Origin: Amaricoccus solimangrovi
GTDB taxonomy: Bacteria > Pseudomonadota > Alphaproteobacteria > Rhodobacterales > Rhodobacteraceae
Length of the DNA: 64,000 nt
NCBI RefSeq assembly: GCF_006385685.1
Contig: NZ_VFRP01000003.1
Coordinates: forward strand, 272,916-336,915
Reading direction: 5' to 3'
Of this stretch, positions 63,035 through 64,000 are shown one piece after another. Both the position numbers and the translations under genes were made by a program. The notes under the pieces are model-generated. The model was not told where the DNA came from and searched no databases. It saw only the letters and a list, made by a program, of their open reading frames with translations. The stretch's first letter is position 1. Every line of letters starts with the position of its first letter.

Positions 63035-63093
63035 CCCAAGGAGGCGCCGGGGTACCCGGCTTGCACCGGGCGATCGCGCGTGCTGTCCTTGGG
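63035..63093 (+). ncRNA. Structured leader of acs, candidate three-way junction RNA
   Basis: The leader can fold into three helices: P1 CCCAAGGA (63035-63042) with TCCTTGGG (63086-63093), eight perfect pairs; P2 GCCGGG (63046-63051) with CCCGGC (63055-63060), a GTA loop; P3 GCAC (63063-63066) with GTGC (63080-63083), extended by CG/CG across one bulged base. The joining segments are only GGC, TT and TG. The start codon of acs is 31 bases beyond P1. I do not recognise a known RNA family. Confidence 0.4.
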
Positions 63094-63124
63094 CAAAAGC
63101 ACAGACCATGGAGTGGGAACGCCA

Positions 63125-64000
63125 ATGCCAAACGACATGCATGAGCCTTCGACGGAGACCGTTGCGCGCGCGCTGGTCGACGCGGAGCAGTACGCGGCGA
63201 TGTACGCGGCCTCGATGGCCGATCCGGAGGGCTTCTGGGGCGAGCAGGGGAAGCGTCTCGACTGGATCGCGCCCTACACGAAGGTGAAGAACACCTCGTT
63301 CGACTATCACGACGTGTCGATCAAATGGTTCGAGGACGGCGTGCTGAACGTCTCGGCGAACTGCGTCGACCGGCATCTCGCGACGCGCGGCGATCAGACC
63401 GCGATCCTGTGGGAGAGCGACGATCCGGAGGTCTCGAGGGCGATCAGCTACCGCGAGTTGCACTCGGAAGTCTGCAAGCTCGCCAATGTGCTGAAATCGC
63501 TCGGCGTGACGAAGGGCGACCGGGTCGTGCTCTACCTGCCGATGATCCCGCAGGCGGCCTATGCGATGCTGGCCTGCGCGCGGATCGGCGCGATCCATTC
63601 GATCGTCTTCGCCGGCTTCTCGCCCGACGCGCTCAGGAGCCGGGTCGAGGATTCCGGTGCCAAGCTCATCGTCACCGCCGACGAGGCGCCGCGCGGCGGC
63701 CGCAACACGCCGCTGAAGAGCAACGCCGACCGCGCGCTCGAGGGGCTCGACGGCGTGAAGCAGCTCGTCGTGAAGCGCACCGGCGGCGCGATCGCCTGGA
63801 CCGAGGGCCGCGACATCTGGCTGCACGAGGCGATGGCGGGCGTGGCGCCCGAGTGCGATCCCGAGCCGATGGGCGCCGAGGATCCGCTCTTCATCCTCTA
63901 CACCTCCGGCTCGACCGGCAAGCCGAAGGGCGTGCTGCACACCACCGGCGGCTATCTCGTCTACGCGGCGATGACGCACCAGTACGTGTTCGACTACCAC
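63125..64000 (+). CDS. acs: Acetyl-CoA synthetase, N-terminal part (runs off the window)
   Basis: The frame is open for 292 codons from the ATG at 63125 to the window end. The ACAS N-terminal domain ([55 protein letters not shown]) and the adenylate-forming motif [28 protein letters not shown] are clear. The full enzyme has about 650 residues. It activates acetate (and often propionate) to the acyl-CoA with ATP. It follows the bhc cluster behind a terminator and a leader of its own, so it is probably regulated separately. The ribosome site (GTGGGAA) is modest. Confidence 0.96.
   Translation, partial: MPNDMHEPSTETVARALVDAEQYAAMYAASMADPEGFWGEQGKRLDWIAPYTKVKNTSFDYHDVSIKWFEDGVLNVSANCVDRHLATRGDQTAILWESDDPEVSRAISYRELHSEVCKLANVLKSLGVTKGDRVVLYLPMIPQAAYAMLACARIGAIHSIVFAGFSPDALRSRVEDSGAKLIVTADEAPRGGRNTPLKSNADRALEGLDGVKQLVVKRTGGAIAWTEGRDIWLHEAMAGVAPECDPEPMGAEDPLFILYTSGSTGKPKGVLHTTGGYLVYAAMTHQYVFDYH

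Noticed and set aside
62966..63111. Direct repeat CAGACCATGG on both sides of the acs promoter and leader
   Set aside because: Ten bases containing the palindrome CCATGG can recur by chance; no function suggested by position.

Overview
The window is a high-GC (roughly 70 %) alphaproteobacterial chromosome segment. Gene content and order point to the Rhodobacterales: a regB / senC-regA redox system with near-invariant RegA, a rimP-nusA-infB operon with a leader attenuator, hslVU, a DUF2794 protein, HspQ, a tsaE-amgK-murU-addB-addA run, and a complete beta-hydroxyaspartate cycle cluster (bhcR, bhcABCD) of the kind known from Paracoccus. Genus and species cannot be fixed from this sequence alone. 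I see no CRISPR array, rRNA, prophage or insertion sequence. Nearly everything is densely packed vertical core or near-core genome; the one clear foreign-looking gene is a lower-GC Shedu-type defence nuclease at 48.1-49.3 kb.

Layout. 0-2.9 kb: end of the F1 ATP synthase operon (atpA tail, atpG, atpD, atpC, terminator). 3.2-4.2 kb: a proline-rich tail-anchored protein and a DUF2794 protein. 4.4-7.1 kb: a gamma-glutamyltransferase-like protein with a D-threonine-aldolase-like PLP enzyme. 7.4-11.2 kb: HspQ, an AEC transporter, a lysozyme-like lipoprotein, a LysR regulator, a GNAT enzyme. 11.2-15.7 kb: uronate dehydrogenase, a GlpR-type repressor, and glycerol kinase translationally coupled to GAPDH. 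15.8-23.5 kb: a large membrane-patatin protein, tRNA-Leu(CAA), ubiG, proline iminopeptidase, a lipoprotein, a CPBP protease and a sulfotransferase. 23.8-26.4 kb: accD-folC and trxA. 26.5-35 kb: one leftward operon tsaE-amgK-murU-addB-addA with 4-base overlaps at every junction (tRNA t6A modification, MurNAc recycling, double-strand break repair).

35-42 kb: a PAS protein that looks like a histidine kinase without its catalytic residues, then regB facing senC-regA, then a fused acyltransferase/SGNH protein. 42.2-47.9 kb: rimP-nusA-ylxR-infB behind a leader RNA with an intrinsic terminator. 48.1-49.3 kb: Shedu nuclease. 49.4-52.2 kb: pfkB and a GSCFA/SGNH pair. 52.3-54.5 kb: hslV, hslU and a small membrane protein. 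54.7-57.4 kb: purine nucleoside phosphorylase, a deaminase-type amidohydrolase and a cupin. 57.4-62.9 kb: bhcR and bhcABCD, which together turn two glyoxylate into oxaloacetate with glycine and aspartate as carriers. 63.1-64 kb: the 5' part of acs, whose leader can fold into a compact three-way junction.

The points most worth a second look are the acs leader fold, the degenerate kinase beside RegBA, the orphan Shedu gene, the rimP leader, a dispersed palindrome (GGGCGGAC-N4-GTCCGCCC) found in two intergenic regions including inside the bhc cluster, and the BhcR operator candidate.
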